Assembly: GCF_900215355.1 (NCBI RefSeq)
Contig: NZ_OBEA01000001.1
Span: 867,266 to 931,265 of the forward strand
Source: Pseudooceanicola antarcticus
Lineage (GTDB): Bacteria; Pseudomonadota; Alphaproteobacteria; Rhodobacterales; Rhodobacteraceae
DNA: 64,000 bases
Direction: 5' to 3'
The position numbers and the translations under genes were made by a program. Shown here in pieces: positions 54,256-63,895 of this stretch. The stretch's first letter is position 1, and each line of letters opens with the position of its first letter. Under the pieces are notes generated by a model, which made no database searches, was not told the DNA's origin, and was given only the letters and a program-made list of their open reading frames with translations.

Positions 54256-55677
54256 ATGTCCCCCAAGACACTCTACGACAAGATCTGGGACGCCCATGTC
54301 GTCCACGAAGCCGATGACGGCACCTGCCTGCTCTACATCGACCGCCACCTGGTCCACGAAGTGACCAGCCCCCAGGCCTTCGAGGGCCTGCGCATGACGG
54401 GCCGCAAGGTGCGCGCGCCCGAGCGCACCATCGCCGTGCCGGATCACAACGTGCCCACCACCGAGGGCCGCGAGAACCCCGACCAGATGCCGGAAGACAG
54501 CCGCATCCAGGTGGCCGCGCTGGACACCAACGCCAAGGAATTCGGCGTCCACTACTACCCCGTCAGCGATATCCGCCAGGGCATCGTGCATATCGTCGGC
54601 CCCGAAAACGGCTGGACCCTGCCCGGCATGACCGTGGTCTGCGGCGACAGCCACACGGCGACCCACGGCGCCTTCGGCTCGCTCGCCCATGGCATCGGCA
54701 CCTCGGAAGTGGAACACGTGCTGGCCACCCAGACGCTGATCCAGTCCAAGTCCAAGAACATGAAGGTCGAGATCACCGGCAAGCTGGCTCCGGGCGTCAC
54801 CGCCAAGGATGTCGTGCTGCGCATCATCGCCGAGACCGGCACCGGCGGCGGTACCGGCTACGTGATCGAATATTGTGGCGAGGCCATCCGCTCGCTTTCC
54901 ATGGAAGGCCGGATGACCATCTGCAACATGGCCATCGAGGGCGGCGCCCGTGCCGGCCTGATCGCGCCGGACGAGACCACCTTCAACTACGTCAAGGGCC
55001 GCCCCCATGCGCCGAAGGGCGCCCAGTGGGACGCCGCGCTGAACTGGTGGAAGACGCTCTACTCGGATGACGACGCCCATTGGGACAAGGTCGTGACCAT
55101 CCGCGGCGAGGACATCGCGCCGACCGTCACCTGGGGCACCTCGCCCGAGGATGCGCTGCCCGTCACCGCCGAGGTCCCCGCGGCCGAAAGCTTCAAGGGT
55201 GGCAAGGTCGAGGCGGCCAAGCGCTCGCTCGACTACATGGGTCTGACCCCCGGCCAGAAGCTGACCGATATCGAGATCGACACGGTCTTCATCGGCTCCT
55301 GCACCAATGGCCGGATCGAGGATCTGCGCGCCGCGGCCGAAGTGCTGAAGGGCCGCAAGGTCAAGGAAGGCATGCGGGCGATGATCGTGCCGGGCTCGGG
55401 TCTTGTCCGTGCCCAGGCCGAGGAAGAAGGCCTGGCCGATATCTTCAAGGAAGCCGGTTTTGAATGGCGTCTTGCGGGCTGCTCGATGTGCCTGGCGATG
55501 AACCCCGACCAGCTGGCGCCGGGTGAGCGTTGTGCCGCGACCTCGAACCGGAACTTCGAGGGCCGCCAGGGCCGCGGAGGCCGCACGCACCTGATGTCGC
55601 CCGCCATGGCGGCTGCCGCTGCCGTCACCGGCCGCATCACCGACATCCGCGAGTTCACCGCGGCAGAAGCCGTCTGA
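54256..55677 (+). CDS. leuC: 3-isopropylmalate dehydratase large subunit
   Basis: A 473-residue [4Fe-4S] aconitase-type enzyme that isomerises 2- to 3-isopropylmalate in leucine synthesis. Cluster Cys are in [12 protein letters not shown] and [12 protein letters not shown]. Other motifs are [12 protein letters not shown] and [21 protein letters not shown]. It works with LeuD, whose gene follows 12 bases on. The partner leuB is 5 kb further, with other genes between. Confidence 0.96.
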   Translation: MSPKTLYDKIWDAHVVHEADDGTCLLYIDRHLVHEVTSPQAFEGLRMTGRKVRAPERTIAVPDHNVPTTEGRENPDQMPEDSRIQVAALDTNAKEFGVHYYPVSDIRQGIVHIVGPENGWTLPGMTVVCGDSHTATHGAFGSLAHGIGTSEVEHVLATQTLIQSKSKNMKVEITGKLAPGVTAKDVVLRIIAETGTGGGTGYVIEYCGEAIRSLSMEGRMTICNMAIEGGARAGLIAPDETTFNYVKGRPHAPKGAQWDAALNWWKTLYSDDDAHWDKVVTIRGEDIAPTVTWGTSPEDALPVTAEVPAAESFKGGKVEAAKRSLDYMGLTPGQKLTDIEIDTVFIGSCTNGRIEDLRAAAEVLKGRKVKEGMRAMIVPGSGLVRAQAEEEGLADIFKEAGFEWRLAGCSMCLAMNPDQLAPGERCAATSNRNFEGRQGRGGRTHLMSPAMAAAAAVTGRITDIREFTAAEAV

Positions 55678-55689
55678 GGAGCCAGTCCC

Positions 55690-56295
55690 ATGGAAAAGTT
55701 TGAAAAGTTCTCGGGCGTCGCGGCGCCGATGCCGCTGGTCAACATCGACACCGATATGATCATCCCGAAGCAGTACCTGAAGACGATCAAGCGTTCGGGC
55801 CTGGGCGTCAGCGCCTTCGCCGAGATGCGCTATGACGAGCAGGGCAACGAGATCCCCGATTTCGTGCTGAACAAGCCCGCCTACCGCGAGAGCCAGATCA
55901 TCGTCGCCGGTGACAACTTCGGCTGCGGCTCCTCGCGTGAGCACGCCCCCTGGGCGCTGGCGGACTTCGGCATCAAGGTGGTGATCTCGACCTCCTTCGC
56001 CGACATCTTCTACAACAACTGCTTCAAGAACGGCATGCTGCCGATCGTGATGCCGCAAGAGGTTGTGGACGTGCTGATGAAGGATTCCGAGAAGGGCCAA
56101 AACGCCCGCATGGAGGTGGACCTGGAAGCACAGACCATCACCACCTCGGACGGCGAGGTCTTCTCCTTCGAGATCGACCCCTTCCGTAAGCATTGCCTGC
56201 TGGAAGGCCTTGATGACATTGGCCTTACCCTGGAAAAGGCCGCCTCGATCGACACCTTCGAGACCGGCCTTGCGCAGTCCCGTCCCTGGGTCTGA
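55690..56295 (+). CDS. leuD: 3-isopropylmalate dehydratase small subunit
   Basis: A 201-residue swivel domain of isopropylmalate dehydratase. [27 protein letters not shown] opens the protein and [46 protein letters not shown] forms the substrate loop. It is followed by a terminator, so leuCD is a two-gene operon. Confidence 0.96.
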   Translation: MEKFEKFSGVAAPMPLVNIDTDMIIPKQYLKTIKRSGLGVSAFAEMRYDEQGNEIPDFVLNKPAYRESQIIVAGDNFGCGSSREHAPWALADFGIKVVISTSFADIFYNNCFKNGMLPIVMPQEVVDVLMKDSEKGQNARMEVDLEAQTITTSDGEVFSFEIDPFRKHCLLEGLDDIGLTLEKAASIDTFETGLAQSRPWV

Positions 56296-56322
56296 TCCGT
56301 AACAACAACACAAGATTTTCTC

Positions 56323-56350
56323 AGGGCCCCGTCAGGGGCCCTTTGCCTTT
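56323..56350 (+). terminator. Terminator of leuCD
   Basis: Perfect 8-bp stem AGGGCCCC / GGGGCCCT with a GTCA loop, then TTGCCTTT, 28 bases after the leuD stop. Confidence 0.85.
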
Positions 56351-56439
56351 GCGTCATGCTGGGGTATTCGTGGAACCATATTGTTTGTACTGGCGGACGG
56401 TTTCTCCGCCCATCCAAGCGCTTCAAGAGGAGGTGCAAG

Positions 56440-56958
56440 GTGAGACTATCCACCGCGTTTTTGGTGATCGGGCTGCTATTGGCCATCTTCGGTGTCCTTG
56501 CCCTGAATAATCCCTTCGCAGCATCGCTGGCGGCGACGACCCTTGTCGGGGTGGTCTTCCTGGGCTCCGGTGTGGTCCAGGCCTGGGTGCTGTTCCAGGC
56601 GGGCCGGCACAAGGGCCGGTTCTCGAACGGGGCCGTTGCCTTTCTCACCATGGTTGCCGGGATCTGGCTGCTGGCCAATCCCACGGCGGGGACGATCTCT
56701 CTGACATTGATGCTTGGCGCGGTCTTCCTGGTGGTGGGCGTCGTGCGGGTGCTGATGTCGGTCTCGCTGCGCGGCCTGCCCTATTTCTGGCTGGTGCTGC
56801 TGTCGGGCCTGGTCTCGGCGATGATCGGCGGGGTGGTACTGCTGGACAGCGCGGCGGCGGTCGGTGCCGTCCTGGGCATGCTGCTGGGGTTGCAGCTGCT
56901 GGCCGAGGGGCTGGGGCTGATGGCTTTCGGGCTTCTGACCCGCAACCGGGGGTACTGA
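56440..56958 (+). CDS. HdeD-family membrane protein (DUF308)
   Basis: A 172-residue protein with six membrane helices in pairs, as in HdeD/DUF308: RLSTAFLVIGLLLAIFGVLALNNP, then repeated L..G..L...G patterns and AGIWLLANPTAGTISLTLMLGAVFLVVGVVRVLMS. HdeD is linked to acid resistance in E. coli; that role is only a family inference here. Start is GTG, with a perfect AGGAGGTGCAAG before it. Confidence 0.78.
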   Translation: MRLSTAFLVIGLLLAIFGVLALNNPFAASLAATTLVGVVFLGSGVVQAWVLFQAGRHKGRFSNGAVAFLTMVAGIWLLANPTAGTISLTLMLGAVFLVVGVVRVLMSVSLRGLPYFWLVLLSGLVSAMIGGVVLLDSAAAVGAVLGMLLGLQLLAEGLGLMAFGLLTRNRGY

Positions 56959-57231
56959 GCCGCCTGCGCACTCAACCCATTGCCGACAAACGAAAACTCT
57001 TTCTCATGCGCCCAAGGGGCCCTGTTTGCACGTGCCAAATGATGCAAGATGGCACCAGTTTGGCCCGCATTTTGCCTCATTATCAGAGTCTTGTGAGGGT
57101 GACCCTTGAGCATGCGGCGAAAGGTCGTCAACATCGTGGCAACAATGAGGCAGACCGCCATGCAGCGGCATCAAAGTGGAAACACGGGCAGACGCAGAAC
57201 CCGCCCGGGCCAGTTTGAAGGAAAACGAGCA

Positions 57232-58071
57232 GTGATCGTACGAGTCACGGGCGCGCTGATGCGTGCCATCCTGATTGCGCTGGCCATTGCCACGCCGTCC
57301 CTGCTGCTGCCGGATGTCTCTGCCGATGCCGCACAGATCGTGGTGCTCGTTGCCATGGTCGCCTCGCTCTACACCTTCATCGAGTACTTCAGCCAGTTCC
57401 CGACGATCATCGAGTTCCGCTTCGCCCCGCCGGTGAACCGCCTGCGCTACTTCACCGCCTTCGGGATGATCCTGCTGCTGACGGTCTACCAGTCCGGCCC
57501 GGCGCTCGATTCCCCGATCTCGGACCTGCTGCAGCGGGTCGGTCAGATGCTGGTGAACGCGGTCGACTTCCCCTATTCGCCGGTGCGCCTGGTGATCCTG
57601 GCCCTGCCGTCTGACGCTGGCCCCGCCTTTATCGAGACCGTGCGCGCCGCTGCCGGCATCGCCTACCTGACCTCGCTCTGTGGCCTCGTGGGCTTTGGCA
57701 TCCTGGTGCGGGTCTACGGCTGGCCGGCGCAATACGGCGCCTTCAACGTCTGGATCAACCTGCCGCTCTTCGACCCGACCGGCGGCGGTGACGTGCTGGC
57801 GCGGCTGAAGCGCGACTCGGTGGTTAACATCCTGTTAGGCTTCCTGCTGCCATTCTTGGCGCCGGTGGTGGTGCGCTTCCTTCTGCCGATGGTGGATCTG
57901 CATGCGCTCGCGCTGCCGCAGACGCTGATCTGGACGATGGTGGCATGGGCATTCCTTCCGGCAAACCTGATCATGCGCGGCGTGGCCCTGGCCCGTGTCG
58001 CGGCCATGGTCGAGGCCAAGCGCCGCCGCACCTATGCCGCCGCCAAGGCCGAAGGCATCCTGGCCACCTGA
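57232..58071 (+). CDS. Integral membrane protein, function unknown
   Basis: A ~279-residue membrane protein with about five or six helices (ALMRAILIALAIATPSLLLP, AAQIVVLVAMVASLYTFIEYF, YFTAFGMILLLTVYQ, GIAYLTSLCGLVGFGILV, ILLGFLLPFLAPVVVRFLLP, LIWTMVAWAFLPANLIMRG). No domain recognised; such proteins recur in related bacteria. GTG is taken as start with AAGGAAAACG in front; the frame is open upstream to 57106. Its stop overlaps the possible CTG start of the next gene. Confidence 0.65.
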   Translation: MIVRVTGALMRAILIALAIATPSLLLPDVSADAAQIVVLVAMVASLYTFIEYFSQFPTIIEFRFAPPVNRLRYFTAFGMILLLTVYQSGPALDSPISDLLQRVGQMLVNAVDFPYSPVRLVILALPSDAGPAFIETVRAAAGIAYLTSLCGLVGFGILVRVYGWPAQYGAFNVWINLPLFDPTGGGDVLARLKRDSVVNILLGFLLPFLAPVVVRFLLPMVDLHALALPQTLIWTMVAWAFLPANLIMRGVALARVAAMVEAKRRRTYAAAKAEGILAT

Positions 58072-59075
58072 TCTTCCTTCTCTTGCTGTTGCTGGCCGCG
58101 CCCCTCGGGGCCGAGCCCTTGCGGCTGGCCTATTTCCACTCCGAGCTGGAACGCGATGGTCCGGGCCTCCTCCTGCGCGATATCCTGCGCGACGAGGACG
58201 CCCAGGTCGCGGCGGTCCTGGCCGTGATCGAGGCAGCGGAGGCTGATGTGCTGGTGCTCTCGGGCGTGGACTGGGATGCCGGGGGGCTGGCGCTTGCTGC
58301 GCTGAATGCGGCCCTGGCCCGGCCCTATCCCCATCTTTTCACCGCCCGTCCCAATGCCGGCAGGCCAACGGGGCGCGACCTTGATGGCAATGGCCGTCTG
58401 GCCGAGGCGCGGGATGCGCAGGGCTATGGGCGGTTCACCGGGGCGGGGGGGATGGGGGTGCTGTCGCGCTACGGGTTCAGCACGGTGCAGGACTTCAGCT
58501 CCCTGCTCTGGGAGGATCTGCCGGGCAACCTGATGCCGGACGGAGATCCGGGGCTGGGGGTGCAGCGCCTGTCCTCGATGGTGCATTGGGTGCTGCCAGT
58601 CGAGGTGCGGGGGCGGCGGCTGCACCTGGGGATCTTCCACGCCACGCCGCCAGTCTTCGACGGGCCGGAGGATCGCAACGGTCGCCGCAATCACGACGAG
58701 ATCCTGTTCTGGGTCAGGCTGCTGGACGGCGCCTTGCCCGGTGCGCTGCCCGACCCCTTCGTGATTCTCGGCGGCGCCAATCTGGATGGTGATCGCAGCG
58801 AGGGCCGGCGGGCGGCGATCCGGGCGCTCCTGCAAGACAGGCGCCTGCAGGAAACAAGGCCGATGCGGCCGGGGAGGGCGGAGGTGCCCCTTGCAACGGT
58901 AGACTGGCCCGCGCCGGGGCCGGGACAGATGCGGGTGGACTACCTTCTGCCATCCGCCGGGCTGAAGGTCATCGACAGCGGGGTGCTTTGGCCGGAAGGC
59001 GAGGCCCCCCTCGCGCGCCAGGTGGCGCAGGCAAGCCGTCACCGGCTGATCTGGCTGGATCTGCGCTGGCCCTAG
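58068..59075 (+). CDS. Endonuclease/exonuclease/phosphatase-fold secreted protein
   Basis: A ~335-residue protein with a signal peptide (IFLLLLLLAAPLGA). EEP-fold features follow: SGVDWDAGG, GRDLDGNGRLAEARDAQGYGRFTGAGGMGVLSRYG, HLGIFHATPPVFDGPEDRNGRRNHDEILFW, LGGANLDGDRSEG, and VDYLLPS. It resembles secreted metal-dependent phosphodiesterases; the substrate is not known. No ATG, GTG or TTG stands before the signal peptide. CTG at 58068, overlapping the upstream stop as CTGA, would give a normal signal peptide; TTG at 58083 would cut it short. Confidence 0.75.
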   Translation: MIFLLLLLLAAPLGAEPLRLAYFHSELERDGPGLLLRDILRDEDAQVAAVLAVIEAAEADVLVLSGVDWDAGGLALAALNAALARPYPHLFTARPNAGRPTGRDLDGNGRLAEARDAQGYGRFTGAGGMGVLSRYGFSTVQDFSSLLWEDLPGNLMPDGDPGLGVQRLSSMVHWVLPVEVRGRRLHLGIFHATPPVFDGPEDRNGRRNHDEILFWVRLLDGALPGALPDPFVILGGANLDGDRSEGRRAAIRALLQDRRLQETRPMRPGRAEVPLATVDWPAPGPGQMRVDYLLPSAGLKVIDSGVLWPEGEAPLARQVAQASRHRLIWLDLRWP

Positions 59076-59112
59076 GTGGCGCCGGGACGGGCTGGGACGG
59101 TCGAGCGGGGAC

Positions 59113-59228
59113 GGTGCTGCAGGGATGGTGCGCCAGCGACAGCGCGCCAAGGGCGCTGCGGCAGGGATGATGCGGCACGATCAGTGCGCCAGTGGTGCTG
59201 CGGCAGGGATGGTGGGATGGCTCCCACC
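59113..59228. repeat. Degenerate ~40-bp tandem repeat and GGTGGGA hairpin (copy 2)
   Basis: Three imperfect units start at 59113, 59152 and 59193, each opening GGYGCTGC-GGCAGGGATG; the first two also share CAGYGCGCCA. The third unit ends in GGTGGGA-TGGC-TCCCACC then CTA, as at 26664. No coding sense is seen in this 236-base gap. Confidence 0.65.
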
Positions 59229-59311
59229 CTACGGAGTGGGCCGGCGGTCGTGAGGGGGGCTGGCCCGGTGCCCGGCCGAGGCGGCGGGCCGAGGCTTGGC
59301 GGGCCGCTTGC

Positions 59312-60649
59312 CTAGGCGGCCTTGATGCCCTGCACGAAGTTGCGGATCTGGGCGCTGAGCTCATCCGACTTGCCGCGCAGCCCTTCGGCGGCGGTGAGCA
59401 CCGTCTGCGTGTCGTTGCTGGTCTGTCGCATCACCCCACTGACCGCCTCTATGCTGCGGGTCATCTGATCGGTGCTGGAGGCGGTGCTTTCGGCGTTGCG
59501 GGCGATGTCGTCGGTGGCCAGCTTCTGCTGCTCGACCGAGACCGAGATCGAGGAGGAGATCTCGGCCATCTTGCGGATCGTGCCGCCCACGTCCTGGATT
59601 GCCGAGACGGCCTCTGCCATGTCCTGCTGCATCTGGGCGATCTTGTGCGATATTTCCTCGGTAGCTTCGGAGATGCGCATCGACAGGTGCTTTACCTCGC
59701 TGGCGACCACGGCAAAGCCCTTGCCCGCCTCGCCGGCGCGCGCGGCCTCGACCGAGGCGTTGAGCGCCAGCAGGTTGGTTTGCGAGGCAATGTCCGAGAT
59801 CAGCTCGACGACGCCGCCGATCTCGTCGCCCGAGGTGCGCAGGGTGCGGACCAGGGTATCGGTCTTCTCGGCCTTCTCGGTGGCGACGGCAGAGATCTGA
59901 TGCGCGTCGGTCACCTGGCCGGTGATCTCCTTGATCGAGGCAGAGAGCTCTTCCGCGGCGGTCGAGACCGACAGGATCATGCTGGCCGTGTCTCCGGCAA
60001 AGCTGACCGCCGAGTCGACCTGGCTGAGCGCTCCTTCGGTGCCGCGGCTCATGCCGCCGGCGATCCCGGCGAGACTGGTGATCGAATCCTTCACCACCTC
60101 CGAGACATTGCCCACCTCGGACTGGAAGCTGTCGCTGAGAGAGCCGAGGCGGCGGGCGAAGTCCTCTCGCTGGGCGCGGGTATAGCCCTCGACGGCCAGC
60201 AGCTGGTCGATCATCGTGGCGCAATTGACCACGTCGATCAGCTTCTTCACCTCGCCGGTCTTCACCCGGCCCATGCGGCTGTGGGAATAGACCACGACGT
60301 TGTGCATGGCGGTCAGGGTCTTGGCGTAGGAGGCAAAGTAATCCTCGAAGGGCAGGCCGACGCGGAAGTGCAGCTTGCCGATCGCCATTGATTCCTCGGC
60401 GAAGCTTTCGTCGAGGCGGCCCTGGAACAGCTTGGTCCAGTGCTTCACCTGCCCGGCGTTCACCGCTTGCAGATGGGCCTCGCCCTTGAACATCGAATGG
60501 AGCGTCGGATCGGCCTCGATCATCTCGGCCTGGCCAAGGAGGATCTTGTCCATGCGGGGCAGGATCACCTTGCCGGCCTCGATCAGCAGCCGGATCTTCT
60601 GTTGATCCATTCCCATCCGCGCAAGCAGCCGGGGCATATCATAGCCCAT
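59312..60649 (-). CDS. Globin-coupled methyl-accepting chemotaxis protein
   Basis: A 445-residue cytoplasmic chemoreceptor without membrane helices. The N-terminal protoglobin domain (about 15-165) has a likely proximal His94 in [10 protein letters not shown], matching HemAT-type sensors that bind oxygen at haem. The MCP signalling domain has the hairpin tip [44 protein letters not shown], which contacts CheA/CheW. Start taken at MGYDMPRLL, with GGAGG nine bases upstream. It probably guides aerotaxis by sensing oxygen in the cell; its neighbours are leucine genes and give no chemotaxis partners. Confidence 0.9.
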   Translation of the reverse strand: MGYDMPRLLARMGMDQQKIRLLIEAGKVILPRMDKILLGQAEMIEADPTLHSMFKGEAHLQAVNAGQVKHWTKLFQGRLDESFAEESMAIGKLHFRVGLPFEDYFASYAKTLTAMHNVVVYSHSRMGRVKTGEVKKLIDVVNCATMIDQLLAVEGYTRAQREDFARRLGSLSDSFQSEVGNVSEVVKDSITSLAGIAGGMSRGTEGALSQVDSAVSFAGDTASMILSVSTAAEELSASIKEITGQVTDAHQISAVATEKAEKTDTLVRTLRTSGDEIGGVVELISDIASQTNLLALNASVEAARAGEAGKGFAVVASEVKHLSMRISEATEEISHKIAQMQQDMAEAVSAIQDVGGTIRKMAEISSSISVSVEQQKLATDDIARNAESTASSTDQMTRSIEAVSGVMRQTSNDTQTVLTAAEGLRGKSDELSAQIRNFVQGIKAA

Positions 60650-60888
60650 GCGGAACACCTCCAAGCCAGTTCTCGCTCGCATTTACGGGCAAAGTCCTTG
60701 CCGAAACATTGAGACCGCCGGGGTTTTTGGGGCCCTGCCGCCACCGGAGCGCATTTTTCGGAAGGATTGCGCCGGGCCGCCGCCAGATTCCGTCTCTGGA
60801 GGCCGCGCCCGGATTCCTTTCGTTTCTTGATCTTTCCCGCGCCCAAGGATACCCGAGGGCGACAAGAGAGATCAGGAAGGACCCACCC

Positions 60889-61992
60889 ATGAGCAACCCC
60901 TCGCTCCTCATCCTGCCCGGTGACGGGATCGGCCCCGAAGTGATGGCCGAAGTGCGCAAGATCATCGACTGGTTCGGCGCCAAGCGGGGCATTGCCTTCG
61001 ACGTGTCCGAAGACCTGGTGGGCGGTGCCGCCTACGACAAGCACGGCACGCCGCTGCACGACGACACCATGGCCAAGGCCCAGGAAGTCGACGCCGTCCT
61101 GCTGGGGGCCGTCGGCGGCCCCAAGTACGACGTGCTGGACTTCTCGGTGAAGCCCGAGCGCGGCCTGCTGCGCCTGCGCAAGGAGATGGACCTGTTTGCC
61201 AACCTGCGCCCGGCCCAGTGCTTCGACGCCCTGGCCGACTTCAGCTCGCTGAAGAAGGATGTGGTCGCCGGCCTCGACATCATGATCGTGCGCGAACTGA
61301 CCTCGGGCATCTACTTCGGCGAGCCGCGCGGCATCATCGAAGAAGGCAACGAGCGCGTCGGCATCAACACGCAGCGCTACACCGAGTCGGAAATCGACCG
61401 GGTTGCCCGCTCGGCCTTCGAGCTGGCCATGAAGCGCGGCAAGAAGCTGTGCTCGATGGAAAAGGCCAACGTGATGGAATCGGGCATCCTGTGGCGTGAA
61501 GTCGTCACCGAGGTCGCCAAGGATTACCCCGAGGTCGAGCTGTCGCACATGTACGCCGATGCCGGCGCCATGCAGCTCTGCCGCTGGCCCAAGCAGTTCG
61601 ACGTCATCGTCACCGACAACCTCTTCGGCGACCTGCTGTCGGATGCCGCCGCGATGCTGACCGGCTCGCTCGGCATGCTGCCCTCGGCTTCGCTGGGTGC
61701 GCCGATGGCCAACGGCCGTCCCAAGGCGCTCTACGAGCCGGTGCACGGCTCCGCCCCGGACATCGCCGGCCAGGCCAAGGCCAACCCCTGTGCCTGTATC
61801 CTCAGCTTCGCCATGGCGCTTCGCTATTCCTTCGACCTGGGCGCCGAGGCCACCCGCCTGGAAGCCGCGGTCGAGAAGGTGCTGGCCGATGGTGTCCGCA
61901 CCGCCGACCTGCTGAACGAAGAGGGCATCACCCCGGCGACGACCTCCGAAATGGGCGATGCCGTGGTTGCAGCCCTCGAAGCGAGCCTCTGA
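60889..61992 (+). CDS. leuB: 3-isopropylmalate dehydrogenase
   Basis: A 367-residue NAD-dependent enzyme oxidising 3-isopropylmalate. [40 protein letters not shown], then [26 protein letters not shown] and [15 protein letters not shown] are all family motifs. AGGAAGG precedes the ATG. It lies 4.6 kb from leuCD on the same strand. Confidence 0.96.
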   Translation: MSNPSLLILPGDGIGPEVMAEVRKIIDWFGAKRGIAFDVSEDLVGGAAYDKHGTPLHDDTMAKAQEVDAVLLGAVGGPKYDVLDFSVKPERGLLRLRKEMDLFANLRPAQCFDALADFSSLKKDVVAGLDIMIVRELTSGIYFGEPRGIIEEGNERVGINTQRYTESEIDRVARSAFELAMKRGKKLCSMEKANVMESGILWREVVTEVAKDYPEVELSHMYADAGAMQLCRWPKQFDVIVTDNLFGDLLSDAAAMLTGSLGMLPSASLGAPMANGRPKALYEPVHGSAPDIAGQAKANPCACILSFAMALRYSFDLGAEATRLEAAVEKVLADGVRTADLLNEEGITPATTSEMGDAVVAALEASL

Positions 61993-62044
61993 GCCACGCC
62001 TCTTCCCGGTAATCCCGGCTTTGCCGGGCAGACCGCTTGCCATG

Positions 62045-62080
62045 AACCCTTTCCGCTCCATAGTGACGGAAAGGGTTTTC
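62045..62080 (+). terminator. Terminator of leuB
   Basis: Perfect 11-bp stem AACCCTTTCCG / CGGAAAGGGTT, 11-base loop, then TTCTTTT, 53 bases after the stop. Confidence 0.9.
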
Positions 62081-62097
62081 TTTTGGGGAGCAGCAGG

Positions 62098-63066
62098 ATG
62101 ACGGGAACGATGCGAGGCATCGCCTTTGCCCTTGCGGGGTTTGCGATCTTTTCGGGCCATGATGCGATCATCAAGATCCTCGGCGCGAATTACTCTGCTT
62201 TCCAGATGGTCTGGCTGACCGTGCTGATGAGCTTCCCGCTGACCTCGATCATCCTCATCCGCGACGCTCGCCCCGGTACGCTGCGCCCGGTGCATCCCTG
62301 GTGGATGCTGGTGCGCACCCTAGCCTCGGTGGTGGCGGCAGGCTGCGGCTACTACGCCTTCTCGGTCCTGCCGATGGCCGACACCTACGCCATCCTCTTC
62401 GCCTCGCCGCTGCTGATCACCGTCCTCGCCATCCCGATCCTCGGAGAGAAGGTTCGCATGCGCCGCTGGATCGCGGTAATCGTCGGCCTGCTCGGGGTGG
62501 GCGTGGTCCTGCAGCCGGGCAATGCCACCCTGGGCCTCGGCCATTTCGCCGCCATGGCGGGGGCGGCCTGCGGTGCCCTGTCCTCGGTCATCGTGCGCAA
62601 GATCGGCAATGACGAGCGCAACGTGGTCATGCTGATCTACCCGCTGCTGGCCAACTTCGTCCTGATGGGCGCGCTGATGCCCTTCTACTACAAACCCGTC
62701 CCGGTGCTGGATCTCGGCGGCTTCTTCGCCATCGCCCTGCTGTCGGTGGTGGCCATGACCTTCATGATCTCGGCCTACCGCAATGCAGAGGCCGCGCTGG
62801 TCGCGCCGATGCAATATTCCCAGATCCTCTGGGCGACCTTCTACGGCTGGCTTCTCTTCGACGAGTTCCCCGGAGCCAATGTCGCCGCCGGATCGGCGCT
62901 GATCATCGGCTCGGGCCTCTATATCGTCATCCGGGAATCGCGCCAGGGCCGGGGCTCGAAGCAGCCCGTGCTGCGCACCCGCAACCGGACCGGCACCCCT
63001 GCCGCGCTAAGGATCGGGCCGCTCATGCGGATGCGCACCTCGGAGGTCGAGACCGGAGCGAGGTAG
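62098..63066 (+). CDS. EamA/DMT-family transporter
   Basis: A 322-residue membrane protein of the drug/metabolite transporter superfamily with ten helices in two EamA halves. FALAGFAIFSGHDAIIKILG.. opens and ILWATFYGWLLFDEFPGANVAAGSALIIGSGLYIVIRE closes the second half. A ~35-residue Arg-rich cytoplasmic tail follows. The substrate cannot be told. Start ATG preceded by GGGGAGCAGCAGG; a TTG five codons upstream is less likely. Confidence 0.87.
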   Translation: MTGTMRGIAFALAGFAIFSGHDAIIKILGANYSAFQMVWLTVLMSFPLTSIILIRDARPGTLRPVHPWWMLVRTLASVVAAGCGYYAFSVLPMADTYAILFASPLLITVLAIPILGEKVRMRRWIAVIVGLLGVGVVLQPGNATLGLGHFAAMAGAACGALSSVIVRKIGNDERNVVMLIYPLLANFVLMGALMPFYYKPVPVLDLGGFFAIALLSVVAMTFMISAYRNAEAALVAPMQYSQILWATFYGWLLFDEFPGANVAAGSALIIGSGLYIVIRESRQGRGSKQPVLRTRNRTGTPAALRIGPLMRMRTSEVETGAR

Positions 63067-63147
63067 CGGCACTGGGGATGGGCCGGTAAAAACCTGTGAT
63101 TGGCTCTTGCCAAGCCTACTGGCTGGCTGTAGATCGCGCTGCACGGT

Positions 63148-63224
63148 CGGAGTGTAGCTCAGCCTGGTAGAGCACTGTCTTCGGGAGGCAGGGGTCGGAG
63201 GTTCGAATCCTCTCACTCCGACCA
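63148..63224 (+). tRNA. tRNA-Pro (anticodon CGG)
   Basis: A 77-nt cloverleaf with CCA encoded. Acceptor CGGAGTG / CACTCCG, D-arm GCTC-AGCCTGGTAG-AGC, anticodon arm CTGTC-TTCGGGA-GGCAG with anticodon CGG at loop positions 3-5, T-arm GGAGG-TTCGAAT-CCTCT. It reads CCG codons. Confidence 0.95.
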
Positions 63225-63245
63225 ATATCACTAATAGCTTGATGC

Positions 63246-63268
63246 AAGGCGCCCCCGCGGGCGCCTTT
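63246..63268 (+). terminator. Terminator after tRNA-Pro
   Basis: Hairpin AAGGCGCCC / GGGCGCCTT, then TTGTCGTTT, 22 bases beyond the tRNA. Confidence 0.8.
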
Positions 63269-63778
63269 GTCGTTTCCGGCAGGTGGTCCTGACTTCCCCC
63301 TCTCACGGATCCGCGCAGTGCCGGCCCTGGCCATGGTGCCCGGAGCTTCGATCTCCGCTGTCGTCCGACCTCTATATAGAGAGAGCGTGGAGCGCCGGGG
63401 GTGAGGCCTCTCGGCGGTCGTCACGCCTGACAGCCCGACGCTCCGCAACCGGGGGCTCTAGTGGGGGCAGGGCACCCATGGCTCAGGCCGTCCGATGTAG
63501 TCCGCCATCCCCACGCAGCGCCGGAACCCGGCCCAGCCTATCCTTCTTCCACCGTCCCGCTCCCAGGAGGGGGATTGGCAGGGGATAGGGCGAGTCCGGG
63601 CTGACCGAGTCACCGAGACGTCTCGAGACACCGATTCAGGAAGGTGCCGAGGGGTAGGAGGGGGGATTCCCCCGCGATTCCGGGGCCTCTTGAGGATAAC
63701 CCGGTGGATAACCCAAGATATGGGGAAAGTGGCGTGATGGCTGACCAAAGGGAAGCCTGGGTGCGCGCGCAGTAGCGA
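63269..63778. other. Non-coding stretch before the rRNA promoter
   Basis: About 510 bases with no supportable gene. It holds a small AT palindrome (CTCTATATAGAG near 63370) and two GGATAACCC direct repeats near 63694 and 63707. I see no known feature here. Confidence 0.5.
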
Positions 63779-63889
63779 AGATAATTGTGTCTCTAACCAT
63801 TTGATTTTGCACACAAATTCATATTTTTGCAAGAATTTCGATTTTCCCTTCAAAAACCCCTTGCGGGTTTGGGTCACTAACCGTAGAAC
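63779..63889 (+). promoter_or_regulatory. rRNA operon promoter with UP-like element
   Basis: A sharply AT-rich stretch (about 63779-63857) precedes -35 TTGCGG (63861-63866), a 17-base spacer, and -10 TAGAAC (63884-63889). The layout and the leader that follows match rRNA promoters of this bacterial group. Confidence 0.75.
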
Positions 63890-63895
63890 CCCCTT

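Noticed and set aside
54175..56313. A 712-residue minus-strand frame over leuC-leuD
   Set aside because: Fully antisense to two well-supported genes and with no family motif.
57050..57064. Sigma-54-like TGGCAC-N5-TGGC upstream of the membrane protein gene
   Set aside because: GG and GC are spaced as needed, but the -12 TTGC is a mismatch and no enhancer-binding protein is nearby; too weak to call.
63693..63712. Pair of DnaA-like boxes before the rRNA promoter
   Set aside because: The two GGATAACCC repeats each differ from TTATCCACA and there is no DUE or replication gene here.
63779..63857. AT-rich island as horizontally acquired DNA
   Set aside because: It is short, holds no gene, and stands immediately before an rRNA-type -35, so it is best read as an UP element.
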